DNA of 64,000 bases, from the NCBI GenBank assembly GCA_013177805.1, contig JABLXU010000024.1:1-64000 (forward strand), read 5' to 3'. Both the position numbers and the translations under genes were made by a program. Position 1 is the first letter of the stretch. Each line of letters begins with the position of its first letter. The stretch comes from Candidatus Omnitrophota bacterium. GTDB lineage: Bacteria > Hinthialibacterota > Hinthialibacteria > Hinthialibacterales > Hinthialibacteraceae. The notes under the pieces are model-generated. The model searched no databases. It worked only from the letters and a program-made list of their open reading frames with translations, and was not told the origin of the DNA. Shown here one piece after another: positions 1 to 8,468 of the stretch.

Positions 1-239
1 TAAAGGCTGTGCGCCCGGTCGAAGTAAACCGGGCCGGCGGGGCAGTTGCGGCACGGTTTGCCAGGCTGGCTCTCTTCGGCCGAGGCCACCGGAGCGCCGC
101 AGCGGCCGCAGTAGTGGGAGGGGAAAATCCGGAAATGATGCAGGCAATCCGGGCACACCCGCTCTTCCGCGTGCGTTTGCTCTTTTCCACATCCGGCGCA
201 CACCGGGGGATAGATCAAGTCGAGGAGGGATAGGGCCAT
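1..239 (-). CDS. ComF-family protein, N-terminal zinc-ribbon part (partial, runs off the window)
   Basis: Reading the minus strand from the ATG at 239 gives an open frame to the window edge with no stop, so the gene is cut at its 3' end. The visible 79 residues begin MALSLLDLIYPPVCAGCG and contain CxxC pairs: CAGC, CPDC, CGRC and CRNC. This matches the N-terminal double zinc ribbon of the ComF/GntX phosphoribosyltransferase family, which is linked to DNA uptake in competent bacteria. The phosphoribosyltransferase domain lies outside the window. An in-frame ATG at 263 would add eight residues. The family call rests on Cys spacing and the LLDLIYPPVC opening. Confidence 0.75.
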   Translation of the reverse strand, partial: MALSLLDLIYPPVCAGCGKEQTHAEERVCPDCLHHFRIFPSHYCGRCGAPVASAEESQPGKPCRNCPAGPVYFDRAHSL

Positions 240-521
240 GGATTTGAGCGTGGACGCTGGCATACCGGTATTATCCTGACAACGTCTTATCCAAAGCCGG
301 GGCACGTGGCAATGTGCCTCTGCTATAGAGGACCAAGGCTATTCTATCCAATGAAATATTAATCTGTGTAGAACGGTTTCCCCTCACCCCGGCCCTCTCC
401 CAATGGGAGAGGGAGCAGAGAAGGAAGGTTGTCGCCGGTGGACTACGCGCTTTGAGCACGCCCTGCCTGGCTATTCAGCCGGGTCACGTGGCCCCATACC
501 CCCTGCCAACAGAATGGACAT
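240..521. other. Intergenic region with a palindromic repeat
   Basis: There is no supported gene here. It lies between the 5' end of the ComF-like gene and the 3' end of rfbD, and it contains one copy of the CCCTCACCC/GAGAGGG palindromic repeat at 381-413. Short open frames in this stretch show no ribosome-binding site or recognisable protein pattern. Confidence 0.5.
381..413. repeat. Dispersed palindromic repeat, family B (copy 1)
   Basis: The sequence runs CCCTCACCCC, GGCCCTCTCCC, then GGGAGAGGG, forming a short hairpin. The same CCCTCACCC-n-CTCTCCC-n-GGGAGAGGG design recurs in intergenic DNA at about 1474, 1611, 23852, 53370 and 54483. When translated, it gives the spurious peptides (LTLTPALS, PHPGPLPEGEG types) that clutter many bacterial genomes. 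Confidence 0.8.
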
Positions 522-1388
522 TTATTCGGTGGATGCGGTCCTTTTACTCGCCAAATAATCCCGCAGGGCTTCTTGCCAGGGGCGCAGCGGACCGAGGCCC
601 AGCGCGTCGAGTTGGCGCGTGTTCAGGCAGGAATTGGCGGGCCGTTTCGCCGGCGCGCCATATTCCCGGGCGGTGACCGGCTCCAGCGAAACGTTCATCC
701 CGGCCTGGGCGAAGATCTCGCGGGCGAATTCGAGCCATGTGCATCCCCCCTGGTTGGCGAGATGGTACAGGCCGTACCGGCCGGTCTCCACGAGGCGGCG
801 GATCACGGCGGCGGCGTCGGCGGTGTACGTGGGCGACAGCGACTCGTCGCAGACGATCCGCAAGGGCGTTCCCTTGGCTCCCAGGCGCAGCATGGCCTCG
901 ATGAAATTGGTCCCCTTGAGGCGGCTGGGAGTCAGGCCGAACAGGCCGGCCACACGGACGATGTAATGCTTTTCCCACAGGGCTTGCACATAGTGTTCGC
1001 CGGCCAACTTGGTGATGCCGTAGGTGTTGAGCGGCCGGGGGGGATCGTCTTCCTCGTAAAAATCCGGCTTCGCGCCGTCGAAGACGTAATTGGTGCTGAT
1101 GTGAACCAGGGGGATATCCCAGCGCTTGCAGGCCAGGGCGAGATGGCGCGGCCCCAACGCGTTGACCTGGAAGGCGCGAAGCGGCTCGCGCTCGCAATCG
1201 TCCACCCGCGTGTAGGCGGCCGGATTGATCACCAGGTCCGGCGCCGTGTAGGCGATCCGTTGCTGCACGAGGGATTCGTCGGTGATATCCAGGTCCTCGG
1301 ACGTGCAGGGCGTGACCCGGCAATCGGCGAAGGCCCGCGCCAGGTCCGTTCCCAATTGCCCCCGGGAACCAAGAAGCAATACCCGCAT
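522..1388 (-). CDS. rfbD: dTDP-4-dehydrorhamnose reductase
   Basis: A 288-residue NAD(P)-dependent extended-SDR enzyme that performs the last step of dTDP-L-rhamnose synthesis, reducing dTDP-4-keto-L-rhamnose in the cytoplasm to feed surface polysaccharides. The N-terminus MRVLLLGSRGQLGTDL carries the Rossmann GxxGxLG nucleotide-binding motif. VHISTNYVFDG and YGITKLAGE supply the Ser/Tyr-x3-Lys catalytic set, and length fits the family. I chose the ATG at 1388 because AAGGAG lies just upstream on the minus strand and the protein then starts directly at the Rossmann strand; a longer frame to 1448 has no such support. It is not co-directional with the RfbC-like gene to its right. Confidence 0.88.
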   Translation of the reverse strand: MRVLLLGSRGQLGTDLARAFADCRVTPCTSEDLDITDESLVQQRIAYTAPDLVINPAAYTRVDDCEREPLRAFQVNALGPRHLALACKRWDIPLVHISTNYVFDGAKPDFYEEDDPPRPLNTYGITKLAGEHYVQALWEKHYIVRVAGLFGLTPSRLKGTNFIEAMLRLGAKGTPLRIVCDESLSPTYTADAAAVIRRLVETGRYGLYHLANQGGCTWLEFAREIFAQAGMNVSLEPVTAREYGAPAKRPANSCLNTRQLDALGLGPLRPWQEALRDYLASKRTASTE

Positions 1389-1473
1389 GGCGATCTCCTT
1401 TGAAACCAGGTCAGGCGCATGGCCGTCCGCCGCGCGAGGGCGGAGCAAGATGATATCCGCCCATCCAGGAATT

Positions 1474-1508
1474 CCCTCACCTTAATCCTCTCTCCCAGGG
1501 GAGAGGGG
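1474..1508. repeat. Dispersed palindromic repeat, family B (copy 2)
   Basis: CCCTCACC, TAATCCTCTCTCCC, then GGGGAGAGGGG; same architecture as the copy at 381-413. Confidence 0.75.
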
Positions 1509-1577
1509 ATTAATACGATTCATCCGACGAGTGCGTACCCGCGGTGAAGAAGGCATTCCATCCACGCGATGAAATTC

Positions 1578-1599
1578 GGGCGGACACCACGGTCCGCCC
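1578..1599. repeat. Dispersed palindrome, family A (perfect 8-bp arms)
   Basis: GGGCGGAC, loop ACCACG, GTCCGCCC: a perfect hairpin with 8-bp arms. The same arms with a different six-base loop occur at 50411-50432, and inside every unit of the tandem array at 23380-23768 (with the last base or two of the right arm varying). Confidence 0.8.
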
Positions 1600-1610
1600 C
1601 TACAATAATT

Positions 1611-1642
1611 CCCCCACCCTAATCCTCTCCCAGGGGGGGATT
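1611..1642. repeat. Dispersed palindromic repeat, family B (copy 3)
   Basis: CCCCCACCC, TAATCCTCTCCC, then GGGGGGATTAG; a degenerate third copy immediately beside the family A palindrome. Confidence 0.65.
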
Positions 1643-1791
1643 AGAAAGTTCTGCAATCGGGTTCATCGTTGCGGCGCAAGATGCCCAATGTCCCTTTTAC
1701 AACAAAATGTTCCCCGTGGAAAGTCATGGGTTCAACGCGCGCGGGGGGGATGCTAGCATGACGGAAAAATTCATGGGAATTGAGGAAGGGC

Positions 1792-2241
1792 ATGATCGAC
1801 GGCGTGAAATTGATTCACCGGAAGCGGCATTGCGACGACCGGGGCTACCTGGTGGAAATCCTGCGGGCGGACGACCCGGAATTTATCCAATTCGGGCAGG
1901 TGTACGTATCGTTCCTGCGCCGGGGCGTCATCAAGGCCTGGCATAAGCATGACAAACAGACCGACGCGTTCTTCGTGGTGGCGGGAACCTCAAAAATCGG
2001 TCTGTACGACGACCGCGAAGGGAGCCCCACGAAGGGCGCTTATCAGACCGTGATTTTGGGCGACGAGGGCGAGGCAGCCTTGCTGATGATCCCGCCGGGC
2101 GTGTGGCACGGGCAGATGTCGCTGTCGGAAGCCACGTACCTGGTCAACCTGCCCACCGAGCCGTACAACTCCAAGCATCCGGACGAAATCCGCGCGCCGG
2201 TGGAGGCGTTTGAGGATGTATGGACCATCCGGAACCGGTGA
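1792..2241 (+). CDS. dTDP-4-dehydrorhamnose 3,5-epimerase-like (RfbC/cupin) protein
   Basis: A 149-residue cupin-fold protein. DDRGYLVEILR near the start, and WHKHDKQTDAFFVVAG followed by IPPGVWHG, are typical of the RfbC sugar-nucleotide epimerase superfamily; His residues in the WHKH and VWHG segments belong to the conserved cupin strands. At 149 residues it is shorter than classical RfbC (about 180), so it could be a FdtA/WxcM-like isomerase or another sugar epimerase. The ATG at 1792 follows GAGGAAGGG; a TTG at 1780 would add four residues. Its position beside rfbD suggests a role in making a deoxysugar nucleotide for surface glycans, though the two genes are divergent. Confidence 0.75.
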   Translation: MIDGVKLIHRKRHCDDRGYLVEILRADDPEFIQFGQVYVSFLRRGVIKAWHKHDKQTDAFFVVAGTSKIGLYDDREGSPTKGAYQTVILGDEGEAALLMIPPGVWHGQMSLSEATYLVNLPTEPYNSKHPDEIRAPVEAFEDVWTIRNR

Positions 2242-2299
2242 GGGCGGCGCCATTCCCCGGCGCACTTTGCACAGGAATGCAATTTCAGGAGGAGGAAAC

Positions 2300-2500
2300 A
2301 TGGCGGAATGCGCGAATCGATTGCCTTGCGCGTGCACCTACCCGGGCTGCCCGCGGCATGGGAAGTGCTGCGATTGCCTGGCCTATCATCTGAAAATGCA
2401 GGAATTGCCGGCCTGCTGCTTCCCCCCAGCCGTGGAAAAGACCTATGACCGGTCGTTTGGGAAGTTTGTGGAGACATACGGGGGGAAGAGAGTAAGATGA
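2300..2500 (+). CDS. DUF6485-type cysteine-rich small protein
   Basis: A 66-residue protein starting MAECANRLPCACTYPGCPRH with a very strong ribosome-binding site (AGGAGGAGGAAAC). It has eight cysteines in the arrangement C...C-x-C-x4-C...CC-x2-C...CC, then AVEKTYDRSFGKFVE. I recognise this as the DUF6485 pattern. The Cys content suggests metal binding, probably zinc or an Fe-S site. Function is unknown. It stands alone, 58 bases after the RfbC-like gene, and may be co-transcribed with it. Confidence 0.75.
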   Translation: MAECANRLPCACTYPGCPRHGKCCDCLAYHLKMQELPACCFPPAVEKTYDRSFGKFVETYGGKRVR

Positions 2501-2610
2501 AAATTGTATAGGGCGCGGGCAGGACGCCTGCACCAGAAAAAAAATAGAGACCCTATCCGTTGGTTTTCACTTTTTGCCGGAGCGTCATTTTTTCCTCTTG
2601 CTGAACCGGT

Positions 2611-4380
2611 TCATCCTGGGGCCTCCACCCGCAGAAGCTTGAGCCGCGTAAAGGTGACGTACGTCCGGCCGGGGAGAGCGATGGCCTGCACCGTCCCATC
2701 GCTCTGAAGGATCAGCAAGGTACCCGCGGAGGGAGCGGGCGCCAGACGGAGGGATTGGGTCTTGCGGTACGAGATCCCTGTCTCCAGGTCGAGGTAAATC
2801 ACCGACTGGACCGGCGGCGGGTTGGGCGGCAGCGGCTCTGGGGCGGTATCGAAAGACGCCAGATCGTCCTGCCGGGTATCCGGGAGCGCGTAGAAATGGA
2901 CGTCTCCGGTCCGCTCCAGCATCATCAGGGTAGTGGACTCTTCCCAAAAGGCGATATCCACGGGGGTGTCCCGCTGGGGGTTGTACCATTCCAGCAGCCG
3001 TTGGCGGCAGGGATTCCCTTCCGCCAAACCCCGGGCACCCCGCCAATGGATGCCCCCGAACGCGTCCAGCAGGTAAAACGTGTTTTCTTTGCCCGCGGGC
3101 ACAAAGGCCTTGGCCATGTCCGGTTCGCGCCACAAAGGCGGGTGCAGCGGGCCTTCGGGCAGCCACTCGCGGCGGTCGGCGCTGTAGCGGTAAGCGTCGA
3201 TGTGGCCATGCTCGCTCATCACCCACATCCGCGTGCCCGCGCCGTTCATGGCGATATCCACCCAGGTTTGGCTGGCGGGGAGATCGACGAGGAGGGCTCG
3301 GTGATCCGGTTCCAGCACATGCACCTGCCGGGCTTGCGTCAATACCGCCTTGATCCGCCGGACGGGCGACACCGCAAGCGCCACGGGCGGCTGGGGTGCT
3401 TGCCAAGCCACGGTCAGGCCGGATGTTCCGAGCCGCAGCAGTCTTCCCCGCGAGGTCAGCACGTAGACCGATTCTTCCCCGGGAAGAAGGGCCATGTCCA
3501 CGGCCTCCTCACCCTCCATTAATTGCAGCCGGCAGCCGAAACTCAGGGTGAAGAGAAACAGGTTCCGTCCCAGCGCCGGATCGCGCCGGAACGCCTCCGC
3601 CAGTTTTTCCTTGTCCACGGCGGGCCATTGGCTCCGCTGATAGCGGACCGCGTCCGCCCAGCCCTGGTCCGCGTAGATCCGGGCGGTTTCCCGCAACACC
3701 GCCCGGCGCGCAAGTCCGGCATACCCCTGGCGGATGGCCTTTTCCGCCAGTTGTCCCGGCGCGGGAGAGGTTTCCAGGCGATGAGCGATTCGCATGTATT
3801 GTACGGAATGCAAAATTGTAACTTGAAAAATCAAGAGCGGCAACATCCACCGCAGGGAGCGCTGGACCGTAATGTTCCCGTGGCTCGAGGCTTCGGTGGG
3901 ATAACAAAGCAGAAAGGCGAGCGCCGCCCACAGCATCGAACTCCATGATTCTTCTTGAAACCGGGAATGCGTCATCCCGGCCAGGACCAGGTGAACCAGC
4001 ATGAAACCGAAAATCACGATCAGCACAAATACCGCCGCCGTGGATTTCGCGGGCCAGGGAAATTCGTATGAGGATACGGGCTGCCGGTATTTCCAAAGCC
4101 GCGCCGCGTATCCCCATAGAAACAATACCATCAGGTAGAACACGGCATGGGACATCTTGGGAATCAGATTTACGGCCACTGACCATACTGAGGCCGATCC
4201 GATAAGGAACAAAAGCAACGTACGGAGAGAATGAGTCAAGGGGGAAGGTTCCACTCCGATCAATACCCACAAAAAACCCCAGAGCAGGAGGATTCCCTTT
4301 CCCCAGGTCCAGGACAAAGCGGCAGGCCACGCGCCGGCCAGGAGAATCCACAAGGGAAGCAGGCGGGATTTGGCGTTCAT
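2611..4380 (-). CDS. Membrane protein with a large C-terminal extracytoplasmic, propeller-like domain
   Basis: A 589-residue protein. Residues 1 to about 190 contain roughly six hydrophobic segments (for example LLFLIGSASVWSVAVNLI, AVFVLIVIFGFMLVHLVL, MLPLLIFQVTILHS). Residues about 260-585 form a soluble region with repeated short blocks such as VDMALLPGEESVYVLTSRG, LAVSPVRRIKAVLT and VDIAMNGAGTRMWVMSEHG, suggesting a degenerate beta-propeller. The ATG overlaps the stop of the upstream O-antigen-ligase-like gene by four bases, so the two are translationally coupled and probably act in the same surface-polysaccharide process. I cannot name a family. Confidence 0.7.
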   Translation of the reverse strand: MNAKSRLLPLWILLAGAWPAALSWTWGKGILLLWGFLWVLIGVEPSPLTHSLRTLLLFLIGSASVWSVAVNLIPKMSHAVFYLMVLFLWGYAARLWKYRQPVSSYEFPWPAKSTAAVFVLIVIFGFMLVHLVLAGMTHSRFQEESWSSMLWAALAFLLCYPTEASSHGNITVQRSLRWMLPLLIFQVTILHSVQYMRIAHRLETSPAPGQLAEKAIRQGYAGLARRAVLRETARIYADQGWADAVRYQRSQWPAVDKEKLAEAFRRDPALGRNLFLFTLSFGCRLQLMEGEEAVDMALLPGEESVYVLTSRGRLLRLGTSGLTVAWQAPQPPVALAVSPVRRIKAVLTQARQVHVLEPDHRALLVDLPASQTWVDIAMNGAGTRMWVMSEHGHIDAYRYSADRREWLPEGPLHPPLWREPDMAKAFVPAGKENTFYLLDAFGGIHWRGARGLAEGNPCRQRLLEWYNPQRDTPVDIAFWEESTTLMMLERTGDVHFYALPDTRQDDLASFDTAPEPLPPNPPPVQSVIYLDLETGISYRKTQSLRLAPAPSAGTLLILQSDGTVQAIALPGRTYVTFTRLKLLRVEAPG

Positions 4381-5657
4381 GAGGCATCCTCCTGAGGGGG
4401 CGGTTCAGTCCGAAACGCAGAGGTGGTGTTGCCGGCGATTTTCCCGGCGGTTTTCCCGGTAAGCACCAGCATGGCAATCAGCGCCAGGGGAATATTGGCG
4501 TAGAGGAGCGGATCCTGCACCGTGATGACCAGCAGCATGGCCAGCCATCCAGCCATCCATAGCGGGCGGTTTTCGGAATCCGAGGCCCAGGCGGTCCGCA
4601 GGATTTCCTTGAGAAGCCAAAAGAGGGCGAACATTCCCGCCAATCCGGTTCCCAGCAACCACGCGAGATAGGCGTTATGCGGCCCCCACTTGTGCGATAA
4701 GACGGAAGCGGTGGAGGGATCAGCGGCGAGGCGGTCATTCATCCGGGTATCAGCCACGGGACCCAGGCCGATGCCGAAATAGGGCAGTGTGGGGATTTCA
4801 TGCTCGAGGTAATGCAGCCAAATCCGAACCCGGTTGACCTGTTCGGCGGCCGGGGTTTCATACGCCATGGCCGAAAACCGGGCGACGATATCAGGAGAAA
4901 ACACAAGCGCCATCATCCCGGCGAATAAACCCGCCACCGCGAACCGGCGCAAGCGGCCATGCCCCAAAACCAAGAGGACCAATAACCAAAGGCCCAAAGC
5001 GACCAAGGCCACACGCGATTGGCTGGTGACCACGGCGAACAACAAGCCGGCGATGCTCACTCCGACCCAGAAGGTATGCCGCGGCCGACGGCTTTGGTTG
5101 AGAATCCAGAAGGAAAGGGTCAAACCCAAAAGACCATAGAAACCCAGGAAATTGGGATGCCGGAAGGTGGCACTAACCCGGGCGGGCAAGGCGGGATTCA
5201 GGGTCTGATAATGCATCCAGGCCTGGCTGGCCAGATACAGGTTGCCGATGACGAATCCCACCGCCACGGTCTGGATCCGGCGGGGCGTCCAGGGGATATC
5301 GAGTAAGAGGATCAGAAAAAAGAAGTACGACAAGATCTCGAGGGCTTCGCTTACCGCTTCGAAAAAATCCTGCGAAGTCACGGCGGCGATCAGCGAGACC
5401 AAAAACAAGAGGAAAAATGGAAAAACGAAGCGGGATTGCGGCCATGGCTTGTCCAGGTTCTGGATTCGCCAAGCGAGCCAAGTGAACAGCAAGACGGGAA
5501 ACAGCTTGTAGGCGTCATACCCCGTCGAAAACGAATACCATCCGATCAACGAAATATGAAACCGGCCGGCGGGAATGAAGAAAAAGATCACGGCCAGCTC
5601 GTAGATGAGCAGGGTTAACCACCTTTCCCCGCGTGTTGGATTTGGATTACGCATCAT
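4377..5657 (-). CDS. O-antigen ligase/polymerase-like membrane protein (Wzy/WaaL-type)
   Basis: A 426-residue polytopic inner-membrane protein with about ten hydrophobic segments. The central stretch (RVSATFRHPNFLGFYGLLGL, then LVTSQSRVALVALG after a helix) and a later extracytoplasmic loop with FGIGLGPVADTR and HNAYLAWLLGTGL reproduce the Wzy_C pattern: an RxxG/HPN segment, a TxSR helix, and a periplasmic loop with GxGxG and HNxxL. Such enzymes polymerise or ligate undecaprenyl-linked glycans on the periplasmic face. Adjacent Met codons at 5657 and 5654 are both possible starts; neither has a strong ribosome-binding site. It overlaps the next gene by four bases. Confidence 0.82.
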   Translation of the reverse strand: MMRNPNPTRGERWLTLLIYELAVIFFFIPAGRFHISLIGWYSFSTGYDAYKLFPVLLFTWLAWRIQNLDKPWPQSRFVFPFFLLFLVSLIAAVTSQDFFEAVSEALEILSYFFFLILLLDIPWTPRRIQTVAVGFVIGNLYLASQAWMHYQTLNPALPARVSATFRHPNFLGFYGLLGLTLSFWILNQSRRPRHTFWVGVSIAGLLFAVVTSQSRVALVALGLWLLVLLVLGHGRLRRFAVAGLFAGMMALVFSPDIVARFSAMAYETPAAEQVNRVRIWLHYLEHEIPTLPYFGIGLGPVADTRMNDRLAADPSTASVLSHKWGPHNAYLAWLLGTGLAGMFALFWLLKEILRTAWASDSENRPLWMAGWLAMLLVITVQDPLLYANIPLALIAMLVLTGKTAGKIAGNTTSAFRTEPPPQEDAS

Positions 5658-5724
5658 GGGTTCCGGGATCCGCCGTTCCTGATTCGAGGGTACCGTTTTC
5701 CTGGGGATTTATCTCGTAACGTTA

Positions 5725-6387
5725 TCAAATCCTGTTTGGCGGATCTTGTTCTCCTTTTCCACCGGCGGGGGATTCGGACGCGGGATCGTCCAGCACTTTC
5801 CGCAAGGCCGATTCGGAAATTCCACCCGCACGCAAAATCCGGGGAGGATTCATGGTGCAATCTACCACCGTGGATGCCGGACGCCGGGGCAGCGTTCCCC
5901 CGTCAACCACCAAGTCCACCCCGAGCAGCCATTCTTCCATTGCCTCCAGGCTCCAGACCGCCGGCTCGCCGCTGCGGTTCAGGCTGGTGTTGATCAGCAA
6001 CCCTCCGCAGCCGGCCAATACCCCTTGCACCAAGGGATGATCTGGGCAACGGGCCCCCACCGTTCCCGCATGCGCCGCGGGACATCCGGAATCCGCCGTA
6101 ATCACCAGCGTCAGCGGGCCTGGCCAGAAAATGTCCGCCAGACGCTCCGCCGCCGGGGAGGGACGCACCGCTTCCCGCGCCAACCGCTCCCACGATGATG
6201 TGAACAAGGCGAAGGGTTTCCCGGCCGGGCGGCCCTTGAGCGCCGTCAACCGCGCCAAGGTGTCTGCCTGGCCGGGAAGGCCGATCAGGCCGTACACCGT
6301 CTCCGTCGGGACGCAAACCAAGCCCCCCCCGCGGAGGACGCGGACACATTCATCCACGCATTCAAGACCAGCCGGAACGCGCCTCAT
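5725..6387 (-). CDS. tsaC: L-threonylcarbamoyladenylate synthase (Sua5/YrdC family)
   Basis: A 220-residue cytoplasmic enzyme that makes threonylcarbamoyl-AMP from threonine, bicarbonate and ATP for the t6A37 modification of ANN-decoding tRNAs. CVPTETVYGLIGL is the signature YrdC nucleotide/threonine pocket, followed by LKGRPAGKPFALF with the conserved KxR...KP set, and later INTSLNRSGEPA. Length matches the short TsaC form rather than the longer Sua5 with an extra C-terminal domain. AAGGA precedes the ATG at 6387. It lies 48 bases after the HD-GYP gene on the same strand. Confidence 0.9.
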   Translation of the reverse strand: MRRVPAGLECVDECVRVLRGGGLVCVPTETVYGLIGLPGQADTLARLTALKGRPAGKPFALFTSSWERLAREAVRPSPAAERLADIFWPGPLTLVITADSGCPAAHAGTVGARCPDHPLVQGVLAGCGGLLINTSLNRSGEPAVWSLEAMEEWLLGVDLVVDGGTLPRRPASTVVDCTMNPPRILRAGGISESALRKVLDDPASESPAGGKGEQDPPNRI

Positions 6388-6435
6388 GGTAAAAGTCCTT
6401 GGGGGAGAAAGGGATAAAAGAAGCTGACATCGACC

Positions 6436-7410
6436 TTATTCATCCGGTGATTGGAAAAGCAGGATGAATTCATTGAGCAGTTTTTCATCGATGCGGTTGG
6501 AGAGTTCCTGCCGCATGACTTGAAAGGTCTCGAACGTGGATTTTCTTTTTTGAAAGGGGCGATCGGTGCTGATCGCGTCGAAAATATCCACGATCGCGCA
6601 GATCCGCGCGTGCGTGGAGATATATTTGCCATTCAATCCGAACGGATAGCCGGAACCGTCCAGCCGTTCGTGGTGATGCAAAATGATTGATTCCACTTCG
6701 GGAGTTACCGTCATGAAATCCCGGATCATCTCCAGGCCGGTTTCGGGATGGGTCTTGATCAATTGCCGCTCTTCCAGCGTTAATTTTCCTTCTTTTACCA
6801 AAATTTCTCTGGGAATCCGCAACTTGCCGAGATCGTGCAGCAATAGGCCCGGGCCGAATTCTTCCATCGCGGTTTCCTCGGAGATGCCGAGTGCCCGGCG
6901 GGCCAAGGCCATGCCGAACAGGCACACATTGACCGAGTGCGAAAACAACGCGTAATCCGTGCTTGCCAATGCAATAAAATTGTGTGTCGCGCGCTCGTCG
7001 GAGAACAACACGGCGATCACGTGTTTCAGCATATCCTTCGATGTTTCGATCACCTGCCGGGTATCGTTGGAATCAAACGCTTGCCGCATCGCCTGGATCG
7101 AGTAGTCGTAGGTGATCGAGCACTTGGCCCGGACGGGCAGGTTGGGATCCAGGATGAGAATGGGCAAGAACTGCGCGAGGAACCGCTGATAGACTTCGTA
7201 ATCCCGTTCCGGAAGCCACAGATGATGGATATTGTTCGCCGCCAACTCCTGCGCTTGCTGGGGTGTGAGGGGGACCGAGGCACTTCGAAACAGGATGGGT
7301 TCCGGATCTTCCTCCCGGCGGATATACAAGTTCAGGCGGGGAATCCTTCCCACGAGGAGGGAGCTGACTTCCAGAGAGTAGAATTTCCGCGCCGCGGTTT
7401 CGTTAAGCAA
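6436..7410 (-). CDS. HD-GYP domain cyclic-di-GMP phosphodiesterase
   Basis: A 324-residue cytoplasmic protein. The C-terminal half is a full HD-GYP domain: HSVNVCLFGMALARR, LLHDLGKLRIPREIL (the HD pair plus GK), KTHPETGLEMI, HHHERLDGSGYPFGL (HHE...DGxGYP) and IVDIFDAISTDRPFQK. The family hydrolyses c-di-GMP to pGpG or GMP using a bi- or trinuclear iron site. The N-terminal 120 residues are a regulatory region that I do not recognise. The start is a TTG at 7410 preceded by GGGAG. All metal ligands appear present, so activity is expected. It is the last gene before tsaC in a leftward series. Confidence 0.9.
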   Translation of the reverse strand: MLNETAARKFYSLEVSSLLVGRIPRLNLYIRREEDPEPILFRSASVPLTPQQAQELAANNIHHLWLPERDYEVYQRFLAQFLPILILDPNLPVRAKCSITYDYSIQAMRQAFDSNDTRQVIETSKDMLKHVIAVLFSDERATHNFIALASTDYALFSHSVNVCLFGMALARRALGISEETAMEEFGPGLLLHDLGKLRIPREILVKEGKLTLEERQLIKTHPETGLEMIRDFMTVTPEVESIILHHHERLDGSGYPFGLNGKYISTHARICAIVDIFDAISTDRPFQKRKSTFETFQVMRQELSNRIDEKLLNEFILLFQSPDE

Positions 7411-7571
7411 GAGGATCTCCCTATTTTCCTATTTGTTTGAAGCGGCGACGGGATCGAGGCGCCGCGGATTTGGAATGAAACCAACGCATTCCAAACAAAT
7501 TTTGTTTCAATTTCAAACTCTTTCCACCCCGAAAGGATATTTTTGTTCCTGCCGGTCCAAATCCGGTAGCA

Positions 7572-8468
7572 TCACAATTTCACTTTCCACCGGGCCAGGA
7601 GGGAATCCAACTGATCCAGATCAAAAAAATGCACTTGGATCAGGCCTTTGGATTTGCCTCGCATTTTGATTTCAACTTTGGTTTGGAATACGTTTTCCAA
7701 TTCCCTTCGCAACGCTTGGATATGGAGATCGAGGTCCGGGGCAGGGGGATTCGTTGTTTTGGTTGTTTCGGTTTTTTCGTTTCCCGTTTTTCCGGCCGTG
7801 CGGCTTTGGCGCAGCAGGGATTCGGTTTCGCGCACGCTCAGGTTGCGTTCCAGGATCTGATTGAGAATTGTCTCCATTTCGGAGGGGGAGGGAAGTCCCA
7901 GCAAGAGTTTGGCATGGCCCACGGAGATTTTTTCTTCTTCCAGGGCTTGCAGGGGGCGCTCGGGCAGGTTCAGCAGACGCAGGGTATTGGCAACGGACTC
8001 GCGGCTTTTACCTACCCGCGCGGCTACTTCTTCCTGCGTCAGTCCGAAATGCTCCACCAAGTGCCGGTAAGCCCGGGCTTCTTCCAGAGGAGAGAGATCC
8101 TCCCGTTGGATGTTTTCCACGAGGGCGATTTCCATGACTTTTGGATCGTCCGCCTCCATGACAATGCACGGGACGGAGGTGAGAGAAGCCAGGAAGGCCG
8201 CCCGCAACCGGCGTTCACCCGCCAGGAGTTGATATTTGTTCGGACTCGAGGGATGGGGCCGCACCAGGAGGGGTTGAAGAATTCCTTGCCGCTGGATGGA
8301 ATCAGCCAGTTCCAACAGGGCTTCTTCATCGAAGTGGCGGCGGGGTTGGTTTTCCCCGGCTTCGATCGCCTCCAGGGGAATCGTCACGATCGCGTTCGTT
8401 TCTTCGTCCAGGGCCGGCGCATCAGAGAGTAGGGCGGACAGGCCACGGCCGAGTGCTTTTCGTTTCAT
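7572..8468 (-). CDS. parB: Chromosome-partitioning protein ParB (Spo0J family)
   Basis: A 298-residue ParB/Spo0J CTP-dependent DNA clamp. The opening RKALGRGLSALL is diagnostic of chromosomal ParB. NQPRRHFDEEALLELADSI and LLAGERRLRAAFLA (the GERRxRA box), then ENIQREDLSPLEEARAY, make up the N-terminal CTPase domain. LTQEEVAARVGKSRESVANTLRLL is the helix-turn-helix that reads parS, and the C-terminal dimerisation segment ends DQLDSLLARWK. It overlaps the end of parA by 47 bases. Two matching parS palindromes lie about 0.8 and 1.9 kb upstream of its start. Confidence 0.95.
   Translation of the reverse strand: MKRKALGRGLSALLSDAPALDEETNAIVTIPLEAIEAGENQPRRHFDEEALLELADSIQRQGILQPLLVRPHPSSPNKYQLLAGERRLRAAFLASLTSVPCIVMEADDPKVMEIALVENIQREDLSPLEEARAYRHLVEHFGLTQEEVAARVGKSRESVANTLRLLNLPERPLQALEEEKISVGHAKLLLGLPSPSEMETILNQILERNLSVRETESLLRQSRTAGKTGNEKTETTKTTNPPAPDLDLHIQALRRELENVFQTKVEIKMRGKSKGLIQVHFFDLDQLDSLLARWKVKL

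Larger units (their letters stand above)
1389..1791. other. Intergenic region rich in palindromic repeats
   Basis: This 400-base gap between the divergent rfbD and RfbC-like genes holds two family B repeats (1474-1508, 1611-1642) and one family A palindrome (1578-1599). No gene is supported. A degenerate parS look-alike at 1708-1723 has three mismatches. Confidence 0.55.

Noticed and set aside
1708..1723. Third parS site.
   Set aside because: TGTTCCCCGTGGAAAG differs from the perfect palindrome at three positions, including a central one and both outer bases on one side.
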